From contig WRHM01000002.1 in assembly GCA_009783265.1 (NCBI GenBank), forward strand, positions 1-64,000: DNA of 64,000 nucleotides, read 5' to 3'. A program made the translations under genes and the position numbers. The DNA is from Oscillospiraceae bacterium. GTDB taxonomy: Bacteria; Bacillota; Clostridia; Oscillospirales; WRJC01. This document shows, one piece after another, positions 51,834 through 61,496 of the stretch; positions within the stretch are counted from its first letter, which is position 1; every line of letters begins with the position of its first letter. The notes below the pieces were generated by a model. The model made no database searches. It worked only from the letters and a program-made list of their open reading frames with translations, and was not told the origin of the DNA.

Positions 51834-52832
51834 TTAACTTTTCTCTATCCGTACCAAATGCGCAATTCCCGGAATTGAATTGCCCTGCATGACGCTTCCG
51901 GGACTCATCAATGCGCCTGTGCAAATCAACAATATATTTTTATATTCGTCTATATCGAATTTTTTCATGAAATATCCGCATAAAACACTCGCCGAACAAC
52001 CGCAGCCTGATCCTCCGGCGTGCATATCCTGTTTTTCGCAGTCATATATCATAAGCCCGCAATCGTTATATTTTTCGCGTATATCACAGCCTTCGGATAA
52101 AAGCAAATTCTCTGTTATGCGTTTTCCCTCAAATCCCAGATCCCCGGTTGCGATTATATCAAAATCGCCCGGATTTGCGCCGGTTTCACGAAAATATTTT
52201 AGTATAGTATCAGCCGCTGCCGGAGCCATCGCCGCACCCATATTCGTTATATCGTCTATGCCTTTGTCGACCATTTTCCCGAACATTACTTCTGTTATTT
52301 TAGGCTTTTTGAAATCCGGCGAATCCGTTTCGCTTAATATAACGGCTCCAGAACCTGTAACAGTCCATTGTGAAGTGGGGGATCTTTGCCCCCCGTATTC
52401 CAAAGGGAATCTGAATTGCCGTTCAGCCGAACAAAAATGAGAAGAAGTAACTGCTCCGACTTTAGTAAAATGCCCGCTGTCGATCAATATACTTCCCAGA
52501 GCTAAACTTTCTGCCATTGTTGAACATGCCCCGAAAAGCCCTATAAAAGGAATATCAAATTCAATAAGGCCGTATGTTGAGCTTATGCATTGATTTAATA
52601 AATCCCCCGCGAGTATCGCTTCCAGTTCTTTATGGTGCATTTTTGATTTTTTTAAAGCCGTATTTAATGCCAGTCTCTGCATTTCGCTTTCGCCGGCTTC
52701 AAAAGTTTTTGCGCCGAATTTTATATTAGTATCGGTTATATCAAAATATTCTCCAAGGGGACCTTCTTTTTCCTTGACTGAGCCGACAGAAGCAGCTGAA
52801 AGTATATATACAGGTCTGTTTAATTTAATCAA
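51834..52832 (-). CDS. spoVAD: Stage V sporulation protein AD
   Basis: The 332-residue protein has the thiolase-like SpoVAD fold: RPVYILSAASVGSVKEKEGP at the start, GLFGACSTMAESLALG in the middle, and MHAGGSGCGCSASVLCGYFM near the end. SpoVAD binds dipicolinic acid as part of the SpoVA channel on the forespore membrane. The start is TTG 52832 with only a weak GGA upstream. spoVAC, usually directly before spoVAD, is not here: the next gene upstream is an unrelated surface protein. spoVAE follows after the palindromic repeat. Confidence 0.96.
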   Translation of the reverse strand: MIKLNRPVYILSAASVGSVKEKEGPLGEYFDITDTNIKFGAKTFEAGESEMQRLALNTALKKSKMHHKELEAILAGDLLNQCISSTYGLIEFDIPFIGLFGACSTMAESLALGSILIDSGHFTKVGAVTSSHFCSAERQFRFPLEYGGQRSPTSQWTVTGSGAVILSETDSPDFKKPKITEVMFGKMVDKGIDDITNMGAAMAPAAADTILKYFRETGANPGDFDIIATGDLGFEGKRITENLLLSEGCDIREKYNDCGLMIYDCEKQDMHAGGSGCGCSASVLCGYFMKKFDIDEYKNILLICTGALMSPGSVMQGNSIPGIAHLVRIEKS

Positions 52833-52934
52833 ATCCGTTTTTCTGTTTATTTAAACCACGTCCTTGTTAGCAATTTATTTATTTGTTTATTAATATAACC
52901 TTATTATATTTTTTTATGTAAAATATAATATATA

Positions 52935-52975
52935 AAAAAATAACCCTGCCGGATTATTTTTGGCAAGGTTATTTT
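52935..52975 (-). terminator. Terminator of the first CBM9-like surface protein
   Basis: AATAACC-TGCC and GGCA-GGTTATT form a hairpin with one internal mismatch, and a T run follows on the minus strand. Confidence 0.85.
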
Positions 52976-52993
52976 AATTATATTTAGTTTAAA

Positions 52994-53941
52994 TTATTTA
53001 ACAGCTTTTCTTTTAAGCACAACAACGCCTGCAGCGGCAATTATCATAACTGCTGCGAGCATTATAATTCCAGCGTCGCCTGTCGGAGCAGCGGGAGCTG
53101 GTGCCGGTGCGGGAGCTGGTGCTGCTTCTTCAGGAGCGGCAACCGGTTCGTCTGCGGGAGGTTCTTCTTCAACTACTACGGGAGCAGGTTCAAGAACGTT
53201 GCTTCCCAAAGTAACTGTTGAGAACAGGGAAGCGTCTTTGCTTGTATTACATCCTGCGGAATATTCAACGCCGAATCTTGAACCGTCGTCAGACCAGCCG
53301 AACATCCAGTTGAGCCCTATTTTATCGCCTGCGCTGGGAGCAGCGGGAAGGAACGTAGTCCACGGAATAGACACTTCATAATTAATTCTGCCGCCTTCAA
53401 GAGATATAGCGCAATTCTGGCCGAATACCATTTCGTAATCGTCTTTTCCGTTTGAGTCAGAACCCTGCGCCCAGATATTTGAAAGCAATTCGCCTGTCTC
53501 ATGATTTCTCGCGAGACCTATTTCAAGTCTGTCGCCGCCGTCAGCGTCGGCCGTAGCCAAAGAAATCTGAATACATGACTGGTTCCAGATATTGCCCGTG
53601 TCGTCTCCGTCATGGTCGCAGTAATAATATTTGCTGGCGTCACCGCCGAGGAATACATAGATATTATTGGCGTCATAAGCCATATAAAAATCTACGCCAA
53701 GGCCTGCTCCGTTTGGTCCGACCAAGAAATCGTCCATATCGCCGTAATAATATAAGTCGCCTGCATTGATAGTGATTTTTTCGTAATAGTCAACGTCTAA
53801 TTTTCCGTCTATAACCGGAGCGGCAGCAGCTTTGCCCATGCTGATTTGAATGTCTTCGTTTTCCAAGTCAACGTCAGCTGATACTATTACCGGAATTGCG
53901 ATAAGTACTAAAACGAGAATACTTGCCAAGAATTTTTTCAT
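52994..53941 (-). CDS. Secreted CBM9/DOMON-like protein with Ala-Pro linker and C-terminal membrane anchor
   Basis: The 315-residue protein has a signal peptide (MKKFLASILVLVLIAIPVIV), then a beta-sandwich domain (about 30-250) like CBM9 or DOMON carbohydrate-binding units (FYMAYDANNIYVFLGGD; NYEVSIPWTTFLP). A Pro/Glu/Ala linker comes next, then the tail PTGDAGIIMLAAVMIIAAAG and a basic end KRKAVK. The tail looks like a sortase-type anchor but has PTGD in place of LPXTG, so it may simply stay in the membrane. The strong AAAGGAG site, good promoter and GC-richer codons suggest high expression. A paralogue is encoded at 54148. It may display a polysaccharide-binding unit on the cell surface. 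Confidence 0.82.
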   Translation of the reverse strand: MKKFLASILVLVLIAIPVIVSADVDLENEDIQISMGKAAAAPVIDGKLDVDYYEKITINAGDLYYYGDMDDFLVGPNGAGLGVDFYMAYDANNIYVFLGGDASKYYYCDHDGDDTGNIWNQSCIQISLATADADGGDRLEIGLARNHETGELLSNIWAQGSDSNGKDDYEMVFGQNCAISLEGGRINYEVSIPWTTFLPAAPSAGDKIGLNWMFGWSDDGSRFGVEYSAGCNTSKDASLFSTVTLGSNVLEPAPVVVEEEPPADEPVAAPEEAAPAPAPAPAPAAPTGDAGIIMLAAVMIIAAAGVVVLKRKAVK

Positions 53942-54013
53942 AAATTTAAACTCCTTTTTAAATTTTTAAATTTTACGCGGTAATATACGCCGCGTTATTT
54001 TAAGTTTAATTTT

Positions 54014-54042
54014 ATTATAACATACCTAAAAAAAAAAATCAA
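54014..54042 (-). promoter_or_regulatory. Promoter of the first CBM9-like surface protein
   Basis: TTGATT (54042-54037) and TATAAT (54019-54014), 17-nt spacer on the minus strand, about 75 nt before ATG 53941. Confidence 0.7.
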
Positions 54043-54087
54043 TAGAATTTTCAAAAAAATATGCAAAAAAATTTTTGTTATATACAC

Positions 54088-54127
54088 AAAAAAATATCCT
54101 GCCAAATTTAATCCGGCAGGATATTTT
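54088..54127 (-). terminator. Terminator of the second CBM9-like surface protein
   Basis: A perfect 12-bp stem AAATATCCTGCC / GGCAGGATATTT followed by TTTTTTTG on the minus strand. Confidence 0.9.
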
Positions 54128-54147
54128 CACAAATATTTTTGTTTAAA

Positions 54148-55086
54148 TTATTTAACAGCTTTTCTTCTGAGAACAACAACGCCTGCAGCGGCAATCATCA
54201 TAACTACTGCGAGTGTTATAATTCCAGCGTCGCCTGTCGGAGCAGCGGGAGCCGGTGCTGCCGGTGCGGGAGCTGGTGCTGCTTCTTCAGGAGCGGCAAC
54301 TTCCGGAACTTCTTCCGGAGGAGCTTCAACTACCGGAGGAGCTATTTCTGCGCCGAGAGTAAGTCTTGCGAGGTTTTCAGCGGTTTTGCCGTTTCCTGTA
54401 CAACCGGAAGCTATCTGCGTATGAATATAGCCTTCGTCTGCCGGGTTACACTGAACCATAACCAAGTTCCAAGCAATTACTCCGCCTTCAGCTACTGAAT
54501 CTGCGTTAAGGAAAGTATTTACCGGAATAATAGTTTCATACCATAAATCGCTGCCAACCAAAGCTACGGTGTAATTTGAGCCGCCTACCGGTTCGAATTC
54601 AGCTTTTGCGTCCGGATGCTGAGCCCATACAACTCCGCCTAAACCGCCGTCGTCGCTTTTTCTCCAGATACCATACTCAAGTCTGTCGCCGCCTTCGTCA
54701 TTTTGACCAGCTACGCTTACCTGTATTCCGGAGAACTGCCATGCATTTCCGTCGCCGTCTTCGCTCTCATTGAAATAATATTTAGAATCGGTTCTTAATA
54801 ATACATAAAGATTGCTGGCGTCATAAGAAACATAAGCGTCAAAAGAATGACCCTGCGCCCATGCCAAACCATCATCGAGCGAATCGTTCCATGCATAAGA
54901 CATATCGCCTGCCGCCGGTTCTATTTTTGTATATTTGCTTGTGTCGAACTGACCGAGGACCGGTGCGCTTGGAGCTTTGCCTATGGTGTATTTAACGTTT
55001 CCGATGTTTGCGTCTTCTTCCCATCCTGCGAGAACTGGCATTGCCAATAAAAATACCGCGAGTAAAATTGCTAAGATTTTTTTCAT
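54148..55086 (-). CDS. Secreted CBM9/DOMON-like protein, paralogue with the same C-terminal anchor
   Basis: The 312-residue protein has a signal peptide (KKILAILLAVFLLAMPVLAG), a beta-sandwich domain (about 30-240; FDAYVSYDASNLYVLLRTDS; YETIIPVNTFL), an Ala/Pro linker and the tail PTGDAGIITLAVVMMIAAAG ending RRKAVK. The last 70 or so codons are almost the same DNA as in the paralogue at 52994, while the N-terminal domains have diverged. That pattern points to recombination or selection on the anchor. It has its own promoter and terminator, so the two genes are separate units. Likely a surface polysaccharide-binding protein; the ligand is not readable. Confidence 0.82.
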   Translation of the reverse strand: MKKILAILLAVFLLAMPVLAGWEEDANIGNVKYTIGKAPSAPVLGQFDTSKYTKIEPAAGDMSYAWNDSLDDGLAWAQGHSFDAYVSYDASNLYVLLRTDSKYYFNESEDGDGNAWQFSGIQVSVAGQNDEGGDRLEYGIWRKSDDGGLGGVVWAQHPDAKAEFEPVGGSNYTVALVGSDLWYETIIPVNTFLNADSVAEGGVIAWNLVMVQCNPADEGYIHTQIASGCTGNGKTAENLARLTLGAEIAPPVVEAPPEEVPEVAAPEEAAPAPAPAAPAPAAPTGDAGIITLAVVMMIAAAGVVVLRRKAVK

Positions 55087-55163
55087 AAATTTAACTCCTT
55101 TTTAAATTTTTTTGCTTCCCCAATTATATATATTTTGTGAAAGCATATTTATTTACGATTTAT

Positions 55164-55192
55164 ATTTTAACACATTAATTAATAAATGTCAA
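55164..55192 (-). promoter_or_regulatory. Promoter of the second CBM9-like surface protein
   Basis: TTGACA (55192-55187) and TAAAAT (55169-55164), 17-nt spacer on the minus strand, about 80 nt before ATG 55086. Confidence 0.75.
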
Positions 55193-55221
55193 TAGGATTT
55201 TTATATTTTATTAAAATTTTA

Positions 55222-58200
55222 TTATAAAATAAAATATACGAACTGTAATTTGAATTTTAAATTAAATTTTAGCTTTTTCAGGCATTCTTTTCTGAGGGTT
55301 TCTATAAATTCAAAAACGTCAATTCTTTCGTTTTCTGTTATTTCATGCGTGCTGTAGCGCGATTTTTGCATTATTTCCGCAATCTGATCCCATCCCTCCG
55401 GATTTATCGTGGCGAAATTAGGCGAAACCCTTTTTGCAAACGCTTTTAATCCTTCTTCGTTATGAATAACAAATCCGCAATGTTTCAAAAAAACTAAAAT
55501 ATAAGCGAGCATTTTAATTACCGCCGTATTAGTATTCGCGGATTTGAAAATTTTAAACCTTCTTGAAACTATTATACGGTTTAATATATATATCAGAGCG
55601 CATGATAATAATATTATTACAGCAATATAAAACGTTACCGGCAAATCCGAACTTTGGGCAGTCGTTCCAATTTCATCGTCGTCGTCTTCATCAAGCGGCG
55701 AAGTCGGGATCATAGAACCGTCCCAATCCGGCAGGCGCACCGGCGGATTATAGATATACGGAGCAGCTTCTGTTTCTTCGTCGTCGTTATATGAAACCGT
55801 AGGCTCAAACGGGATCCACCCTATGCCTCTCAGATAAACTTCGGGCCATGCGTGTCCGTTGTAATCATATATTATAATATATTCTTTGCCGTTTTCGTCC
55901 CTTTGTTTTTTTGACGTGTCAACAAGATAACCTTCGGCGTATCTTGCGGGTATGCCAAGAGACCTGAGCATTGTTACCATTGACGAAGCGTAAGCCGTGC
56001 AATAGCCTTCTTTTGTTCTGATTATAAAATTATACACAAAATCCTGTCTTGAAGAATCCGGCGGGTCGTTTGGATGCAGTGTATAAGTATAATTTTGCGC
56101 CAGATATTTTTCTATCGCAAGGGCTTTTTCGTAATCAGAACTAAGCCCTTTTGTTATATCTTCAGCCAAATCTATAACTTCCTGACGGAAATTTTCAGGC
56201 AAATTTAAATAATGCTCACGCACGAATTTATTATATAAAACTTCTGAATCCACGAAATCAAGACTCATAAAGCTTCCTGATGAGTTTATAATATAACTTC
56301 CTGATTCGTCTGTACTTCCTGTGTTGTTTATATATGCACTGGAATTATATATAATATTATAAATATTATAACGCACTTTGATAATATCCGTAATTTCAGC
56401 GTATTTATCGGGAATATAAGCCCATCCGTGATATTCGGGATATTCTGTCGCGTCGGTAAATTCCCCGTATGGTGCGGAATATTCGTAAAATTTCCCTTCT
56501 TCTATCATTTTATCGAAATTTTTATTGGACATAGAAGTAAATTCTCTTCTTGATATAAAACGCATATCAGGCATAATTGATTTTAACGCATTTGGGTCTA
56601 ATAACGATACAATATCCTTAATATCGGACGAAATATCCATCCGAGAATAATAATAATCAAGATATTCTTTTAAATCATCTATCGAAACCGAACCTGCCCT
56701 GTTTAAAATATTATCGACGGAATAAAACTCAGTAGTATAAACGGGATACTTAAATAAAGAATTAGTTATCTCAACGCTCAAATCAGTATTTGGCTTGAAT
56801 TTAAACGAGCCTCCGTCGTAGTTTTCGTAAAAATACGGTAAAAACGAACGTCTGCCGCCGGACACAAGATGTTCGATTTGTATTTTATCGAGTCCTTTTA
56901 ATTCCGCGCCCCTTCGCTGATAAGACGCATTAAAAATATCCTGCATATTCTGGACGAATGTTTTAAAAAACGTTCTTTCAGATATATAATTAAATTTCGG
57001 CAAAACAGAAGAACTGACAAGTTCGTTATATTCTTCTAATTGTTTTTTATCGGCTTCAAGCCACATATTGCCCGTATAAATAGTGCTTGTACGTCCTTTT
57101 AAGTATATAACTCCGCTTTTTAGATTCAGATAATTATTCCCTGTGGGGGACGTTATTTTCAAAATAGGCTTGTCTTTGAATTTCGCGCCGCCGGGGCTGT
57201 ATAAAAAACCTCCGCCCATTCCGCCGCTGTATCCGCCGTAAACGCTCGAATCTGAACCGACAAGAGTATATTCTATAGTAGTAGTCAGAAATTCCATTAT
57301 TTTTTCCGGCATAGATAAATTAAATCTTGCTTTCGGTGAAATAAACGGCTGAACTGCCGTAACTGCGAAAAATGCAAGCACAAACGCGAATATTCCGGCA
57401 TAACCGCTTTTTATCGAATATTTTTTCTTGGCTCTAAAATTATTGCTGAATTTTATTTTAAGCCGTTCTGAAAAAGATTTTTGCGCAAATTCTTTTTTTT
57501 CTGTTTTGCGGGCTGATTTTAAAGCCGCTTTTCTTTCTTTTGATTCGTCGCGCAATCTTTGTTTTTCGATTTTTATTGGATTTATAAATTTTTCTTTGGT
57601 TTTTAAATATTTACTCTGCTGTATTTTTTCGGGTTTTTCAATATTTTTATTTTTGTTTTTGTTTTTTTTATTCTGAGATTGATCCTGAATTTGTTGATTT
57701 GATTGTTTTTTATGTTTCGTATCGTTTAATCCATAAAATAATAAAAATAGCCGGTTATTTTTAGAAATCGAATCAAGCCGCCGCAGCAATCTGTCAAGCC
57801 TGATAGAATTTTCGTTTCTGTTCGGGGATTTTACGATATTCACTATTTCGGATTTTATTGATTTAATATTATTTTTGTATTGCTTTTTGAACATTTTTAA
57901 TTTATATTTTTCAAGCTTTTTATCAGGAACGGAATTTTCTTTGCCTATCACATAAACCATGTGGTTTGATTCAAACATATTTATGGCAAATTGCGATACC
58001 CAGAATGCCGCAACTAACGAAAACGAAAAATATTCCGGAATCAATCCGTAGAAAAATCCGGGAAAAACAATACCGACCGAAATAAGCAGCGAATATACGA
58101 CATTTTTTTTGGAATATACAATATATGAAAAAATTGCCGCAAGCAAAACAGCAAATAACAAAGCCGTACTGTTAATATATCCCGCAGTCGTCTCGTTTAC

Positions 58201-58683
58201 AGTTTTGGCAAGGTCATAATCAATTCTGATTCCGGTAATATACCCTTCCTGATTAATTCTGTTTAGACCGAAATTCAAAGTATAATAAGCGGCTTCTATT
58301 ATGTAATTAAAATTAAAAAAAGCATAAAGAGCGGCGCATCCTGAGCCAAGAAAAAAAGCCAGTAAAATAAAAATTCTTGAGGGGAGAAAATATATCAGCG
58401 TAAAAAACAATATCGAAATAAAAAGAGTCAAAACTATGTTAAACATATTGGTGTCAAGCTTAAATGAATCCGATACGCATAAAATCAAGCCTATGCAAAT
58501 CGCAAAAATACACAAAAATAAAAATACTATTCCCAAAAATGAATTCATCCGGTTCATATTTTCGCTTGTGTCGAGATATATAGTTTTAACAGAAGATTTA
58601 AGAATAGCCGGATTTTTTTCGGGGATATTTTTTTTTGCGTTATCCGGGTAATTGATATTATTAATATTATCGAAATTATCCAT
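55222..58683 (-). CDS. Large membrane protein with transglutaminase-like domain
   Basis: The 1153-residue protein has an N-terminal block of membrane segments (about 45-240) and a Lys/Gln/Asn-rich cytoplasmic stretch (about 255-410). One further membrane segment (about 425-445) leads to a large outside domain holding a transglutaminase-like core. The core has Cys in TKEGYCTAYASSMVTMLRSL, His in YNGHAWPEVYL and Asp/Pro-rich FEPTVSY. A last membrane segment (about 1045-1065) and a cytoplasmic tail follow. This matches the TgpA type often encoded with DUF58 and MoxR proteins; DUF58 is the next gene upstream. Such enzymes may process cell-surface proteins. It starts at ATG 58683 behind GGAGATT. 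Confidence 0.9.
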   Translation of the reverse strand: MDNFDNINNINYPDNAKKNIPEKNPAILKSSVKTIYLDTSENMNRMNSFLGIVFLFLCIFAICIGLILCVSDSFKLDTNMFNIVLTLFISILFFTLIYFLPSRIFILLAFFLGSGCAALYAFFNFNYIIEAAYYTLNFGLNRINQEGYITGIRIDYDLAKTVNETTAGYINSTALLFAVLLAAIFSYIVYSKKNVVYSLLISVGIVFPGFFYGLIPEYFSFSLVAAFWVSQFAINMFESNHMVYVIGKENSVPDKKLEKYKLKMFKKQYKNNIKSIKSEIVNIVKSPNRNENSIRLDRLLRRLDSISKNNRLFLLFYGLNDTKHKKQSNQQIQDQSQNKKNKNKNKNIEKPEKIQQSKYLKTKEKFINPIKIEKQRLRDESKERKAALKSARKTEKKEFAQKSFSERLKIKFSNNFRAKKKYSIKSGYAGIFAFVLAFFAVTAVQPFISPKARFNLSMPEKIMEFLTTTIEYTLVGSDSSVYGGYSGGMGGGFLYSPGGAKFKDKPILKITSPTGNNYLNLKSGVIYLKGRTSTIYTGNMWLEADKKQLEEYNELVSSSVLPKFNYISERTFFKTFVQNMQDIFNASYQRRGAELKGLDKIQIEHLVSGGRRSFLPYFYENYDGGSFKFKPNTDLSVEITNSLFKYPVYTTEFYSVDNILNRAGSVSIDDLKEYLDYYYSRMDISSDIKDIVSLLDPNALKSIMPDMRFISRREFTSMSNKNFDKMIEEGKFYEYSAPYGEFTDATEYPEYHGWAYIPDKYAEITDIIKVRYNIYNIIYNSSAYINNTGSTDESGSYIINSSGSFMSLDFVDSEVLYNKFVREHYLNLPENFRQEVIDLAEDITKGLSSDYEKALAIEKYLAQNYTYTLHPNDPPDSSRQDFVYNFIIRTKEGYCTAYASSMVTMLRSLGIPARYAEGYLVDTSKKQRDENGKEYIIIYDYNGHAWPEVYLRGIGWIPFEPTVSYNDDEETEAAPYIYNPPVRLPDWDGSMIPTSPLDEDDDDEIGTTAQSSDLPVTFYIAVIILLSCALIYILNRIIVSRRFKIFKSANTNTAVIKMLAYILVFLKHCGFVIHNEEGLKAFAKRVSPNFATINPEGWDQIAEIMQKSRYSTHEITENERIDVFEFIETLRKECLKKLKFNLKFKLQFVYFIL

Positions 58684-58779
58684 AATTTTTTTGTAATCTC
58701 CGCTTTATATCTTTAAATTAATATTATAATTTTTTATATTAAATCAATTATTTAATTAGTTGTAAATTTAAAATATATT

Positions 58780-60045
58780 TTATTGTATAAAATCATTCAA
58801 AAATCCTTCGATTCCGCTGGCTCCGATTATATTATTGGGTTCATATATTTCACTGTTAGTATTATTAGTATTGGAAAATTTGACGGCGTTTACGTTGGCG
58901 AGACATAATTCGTTTACAAATTCGGAAGTTTCTTTCTGGTTTTTTAAATCTATGCACAGGCAGTTAATCTCACAGTCGTCGACCGCGGCCAGCGAAGATA
59001 AAATATCTGCCGTGTTTATATCTAATCCCTGATTTATAACATAAATAATTTTACTGTGAGTATCGCATATTTCCTGATTTTTTAAAATTGTTTCGGCGGT
59101 TATATTATCAAAAGAAACCTGCGAAACAGCCAAATGATTAAACGCCGTGTTAAATTCATTGATTGTTGTTATATCATACCAGACAATACAGCTCTGGAGC
59201 GTATCGTACCAGTATAAAACGCAGCTTTTGCCCTCATATACGCATTTTAGCGCAATAGCCAGCGAAGCCTCGACAACAGCGTCGCCGCTGTCCTCCCATA
59301 AATCCGAATCCTCGAATTCGTGAGCCTGCATATCCGCGATTATCATTATATTATTATCATTCGGGTGGTCATAAACTTTAACGATCAAGTCTTCTTTTTT
59401 CGACGAAAGTTTCCAGTGTACGGAATTTATGTTATCCCCTTCGATATAATCCCTGATATGCGATATAATCGTTCTGTCCTCTCCGATTTTACGTTTGTTT
59501 TTTTCCTCTCCGTCCTCAGATGTTATATTTCTGCCTACGTTGCTGTACAGTAAAATTCTTTTAGGTAAAACCAAAATTTCTTCTATTATATTAACAGAGC
59601 GTTTAAACTTAAATAATCCAAACATATCATACAGCTCTATTTCTTTTATGCCTACTTCATAAATCCCCCTGCGTTTCATAGTTATATTGCTTTTAAAATC
59701 TACGGATTTCATAGGGGGAAGGCTTAAAGCATAGATATGTTCGTCCGCGCTTTTTCCGTTATCGTCTATTTGAATTATTTTGATTTTAATAAACGGGGTA
59801 GGGAGTATCCCTTCGTTTGAAATCCTGATCAAAGTATAAGACTGCTCTCTTTTATCATAGATTTTTTTATCGACGGAAACTTCAAATTTTACAAAAGCGT
59901 AATTTAAAATCATCAACAAATAAGAAAACAGCGGCAAAACTATGACAGCCGCGAAAAATACGATAGTTATTCTGTGATACAAAGTCATAATAAAAAAAAT
60001 AGAAAGCAAAAACGCGAAAAAATAGTAAATTCTTGCTCTTTTCAT
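58780..60045 (-). CDS. DUF58 family protein
   Basis: The 421-residue protein has two N-terminal membrane segments (about 5-22 and 25-48), a cytoplasmic beta-rich part, and the DUF58 motif ISHIRDYIEGDNINSVHWKL, then SSKKEDLIVKVYD (about 190-225). A VWA-like C-terminal half follows. DUF58 proteins are commonly encoded between a MoxR ATPase and a transglutaminase-like membrane protein; here the transglutaminase gene follows after 96 nt, but no MoxR gene precedes it. Role unknown beyond envelope functions proposed for such sets. ATG 60045 lies behind AAGGATT. Confidence 0.92.
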   Translation of the reverse strand: MKRARIYYFFAFLLSIFFIMTLYHRITIVFFAAVIVLPLFSYLLMILNYAFVKFEVSVDKKIYDKREQSYTLIRISNEGILPTPFIKIKIIQIDDNGKSADEHIYALSLPPMKSVDFKSNITMKRRGIYEVGIKEIELYDMFGLFKFKRSVNIIEEILVLPKRILLYSNVGRNITSEDGEEKNKRKIGEDRTIISHIRDYIEGDNINSVHWKLSSKKEDLIVKVYDHPNDNNIMIIADMQAHEFEDSDLWEDSGDAVVEASLAIALKCVYEGKSCVLYWYDTLQSCIVWYDITTINEFNTAFNHLAVSQVSFDNITAETILKNQEICDTHSKIIYVINQGLDINTADILSSLAAVDDCEINCLCIDLKNQKETSEFVNELCLANVNAVKFSNTNNTNSEIYEPNNIIGASGIEGFLNDFIQ

Positions 60046-60124
60046 AAATTATAATAATCCTTATATTTTATATCTTATAAATCCATTATACCATTTAATT
60101 TTACGTTTGTCAATTAAAAAACAA

Positions 60125-60155
60125 AACGGGCGTATAAATTTTTTATACGCCCGTT
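60125..60155 (-). terminator. Terminator of the ECF sigma/anti-sigma operon
   Basis: AACGGGCGTATAAA / TTTATACGCCCGTT hairpin followed by TTTTGTTTTTT on the minus strand, 13 nt after the anti-sigma stop. Confidence 0.9.
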
Positions 60156-60167
60156 GATTTATAATTA

Positions 60168-61496
60168 TTAATTAAAATCTATTTCCCAGTTGCCGGTACC
60201 GGCTATTCTGTAATTTATGCTTGACATTATCAATTTGATTGATTCTTCCGTGCCTTCGATTTTAAAATTATTTCTTCCTGAGCCACTGACTCCACTGTAC
60301 GGCCAATCTGAAATCCAGCCTATATCAATTCCATACTCCCAGATATATTCATTGCCTTCGCCTATATATTCTGTGTATGTTATAATATTAATTTCATTAT
60401 TTTCACGCAAAACGGATTCGAGCGTACAAGTCAATCCGTTATGGTCGTAAATAACCAATCCATCTTCAAAAATTATTTCGTCTCCGTCGGCAGGTATGGG
60501 AATCTCGACGTCGGAATAAATTATTTTATTTTCATCATTATATAGAAGATAATAAACGCCGTTGTCGTCTTTGACGTATTCTATTCCGTCATCGTAAGTC
60601 CATACGCGGACAATCGGTAAATCCGTGTCGAATGAAACTTTTGTTATTTTTCCCTCCGGGCGGTCTCTTAAAATGAGAATATTATCGTCAGCACCATATC
60701 CCGAACCGCTATACCCGGTAGAAGTGCAGTTATTTCCCGCTTCGTCATATACGTTGATTCCAATTAAGCGCAAATCTTTTATAAAAGGATTTTTTTCGCC
60801 GAACAGATAATCAAAATCTATAATTTCTTCTTTTATCTCGTAAGCCAATATTTTGCTTCCCTTGGTTAATTGCTTCATTTTAAAACTTAATCCGTTTTTT
60901 TCGATAAATCCGAAACTCCCTTCGTCGCCTGTTTCATTATCTAATCCGTTTTTAACAAGAGAGATATTTGCCGAGATATTGCTGACTGATATGGCAAAAT
61001 CATTAACTGCGGGAAAATCCGGGATTTTCATTCTCAAAACCGCGCTCGACATGATCCCGTTATCTTCTATCGTATAAATTTTCCCGTCCGGCGTTGTCAC
61101 TTTCAGATTTTTATAAATATGCTCTGGCGTTAAATAATATTCGCTTGTCAGTATAATAACAAGTTCGCTTTTTTCGCCTTCCTGTATTCTCATAACGGTT
61201 TCTATAATTGCGTCGCCAAATTCTATTATTTCCGGCGTGGCATAAATTTCATAATCGCCGCCTTCGACAAATCCTTTAAACGGTACATACTGCGTATTGT
61301 TATACACGATCGCCGCAGCCGAAACGATTAAAACAAGACTCATAAAAACTGCGGCATATATCAAAATTCTGCGTTTAAACGAAAAATTATATTTTACAGA
61401 CGGCTTAAAACTTTGCATATTTTCATAAATATTATTTTTTATATCGCCGGGCATTTTTTTATTTTTATATTCATTTATTAAATTTTTATCAAACAT
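60168..61496 (-). CDS. Membrane anti-sigma factor-like protein (DUF4179-like)
   Basis: The 442-residue protein has a cytoplasmic N-terminus of about 43 residues (MPGDIKNNIYENMQSFKP), one membrane segment (about 45-65) and a large beta-rich outside part. That part is like the DUF4179 anti-sigma family often encoded after ECF sigma factors in Clostridia. Its start overlaps the sigma gene by 8 nt, and its ribosome site (GAGGAGG) lies inside the sigma gene, so translation is coupled. The outside part is built of repeated beta units and holds many Asp/Tyr residues. The sensed signal is unknown. Confidence 0.83.
   Translation of the reverse strand: MFDKNLINEYKNKKMPGDIKNNIYENMQSFKPSVKYNFSFKRRILIYAAVFMSLVLIVSAAAIVYNNTQYVPFKGFVEGGDYEIYATPEIIEFGDAIIETVMRIQEGEKSELVIILTSEYYLTPEHIYKNLKVTTPDGKIYTIEDNGIMSSAVLRMKIPDFPAVNDFAISVSNISANISLVKNGLDNETGDEGSFGFIEKNGLSFKMKQLTKGSKILAYEIKEEIIDFDYLFGEKNPFIKDLRLIGINVYDEAGNNCTSTGYSGSGYGADDNILILRDRPEGKITKVSFDTDLPIVRVWTYDDGIEYVKDDNGVYYLLYNDENKIIYSDVEIPIPADGDEIIFEDGLVIYDHNGLTCTLESVLRENNEINIITYTEYIGEGNEYIWEYGIDIGWISDWPYSGVSGSGRNNFKIEGTEESIKLIMSSINYRIAGTGNWEIDFN

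Noticed and set aside
53040-53180. Simple repeat of Pro/Ala codons as a microsatellite or CRISPR-like array
   Set aside because: It is the Ala-Pro linker of a surface protein; there are no regularly spaced repeats and unique spacers. I saw no CRISPR array anywhere in the window.
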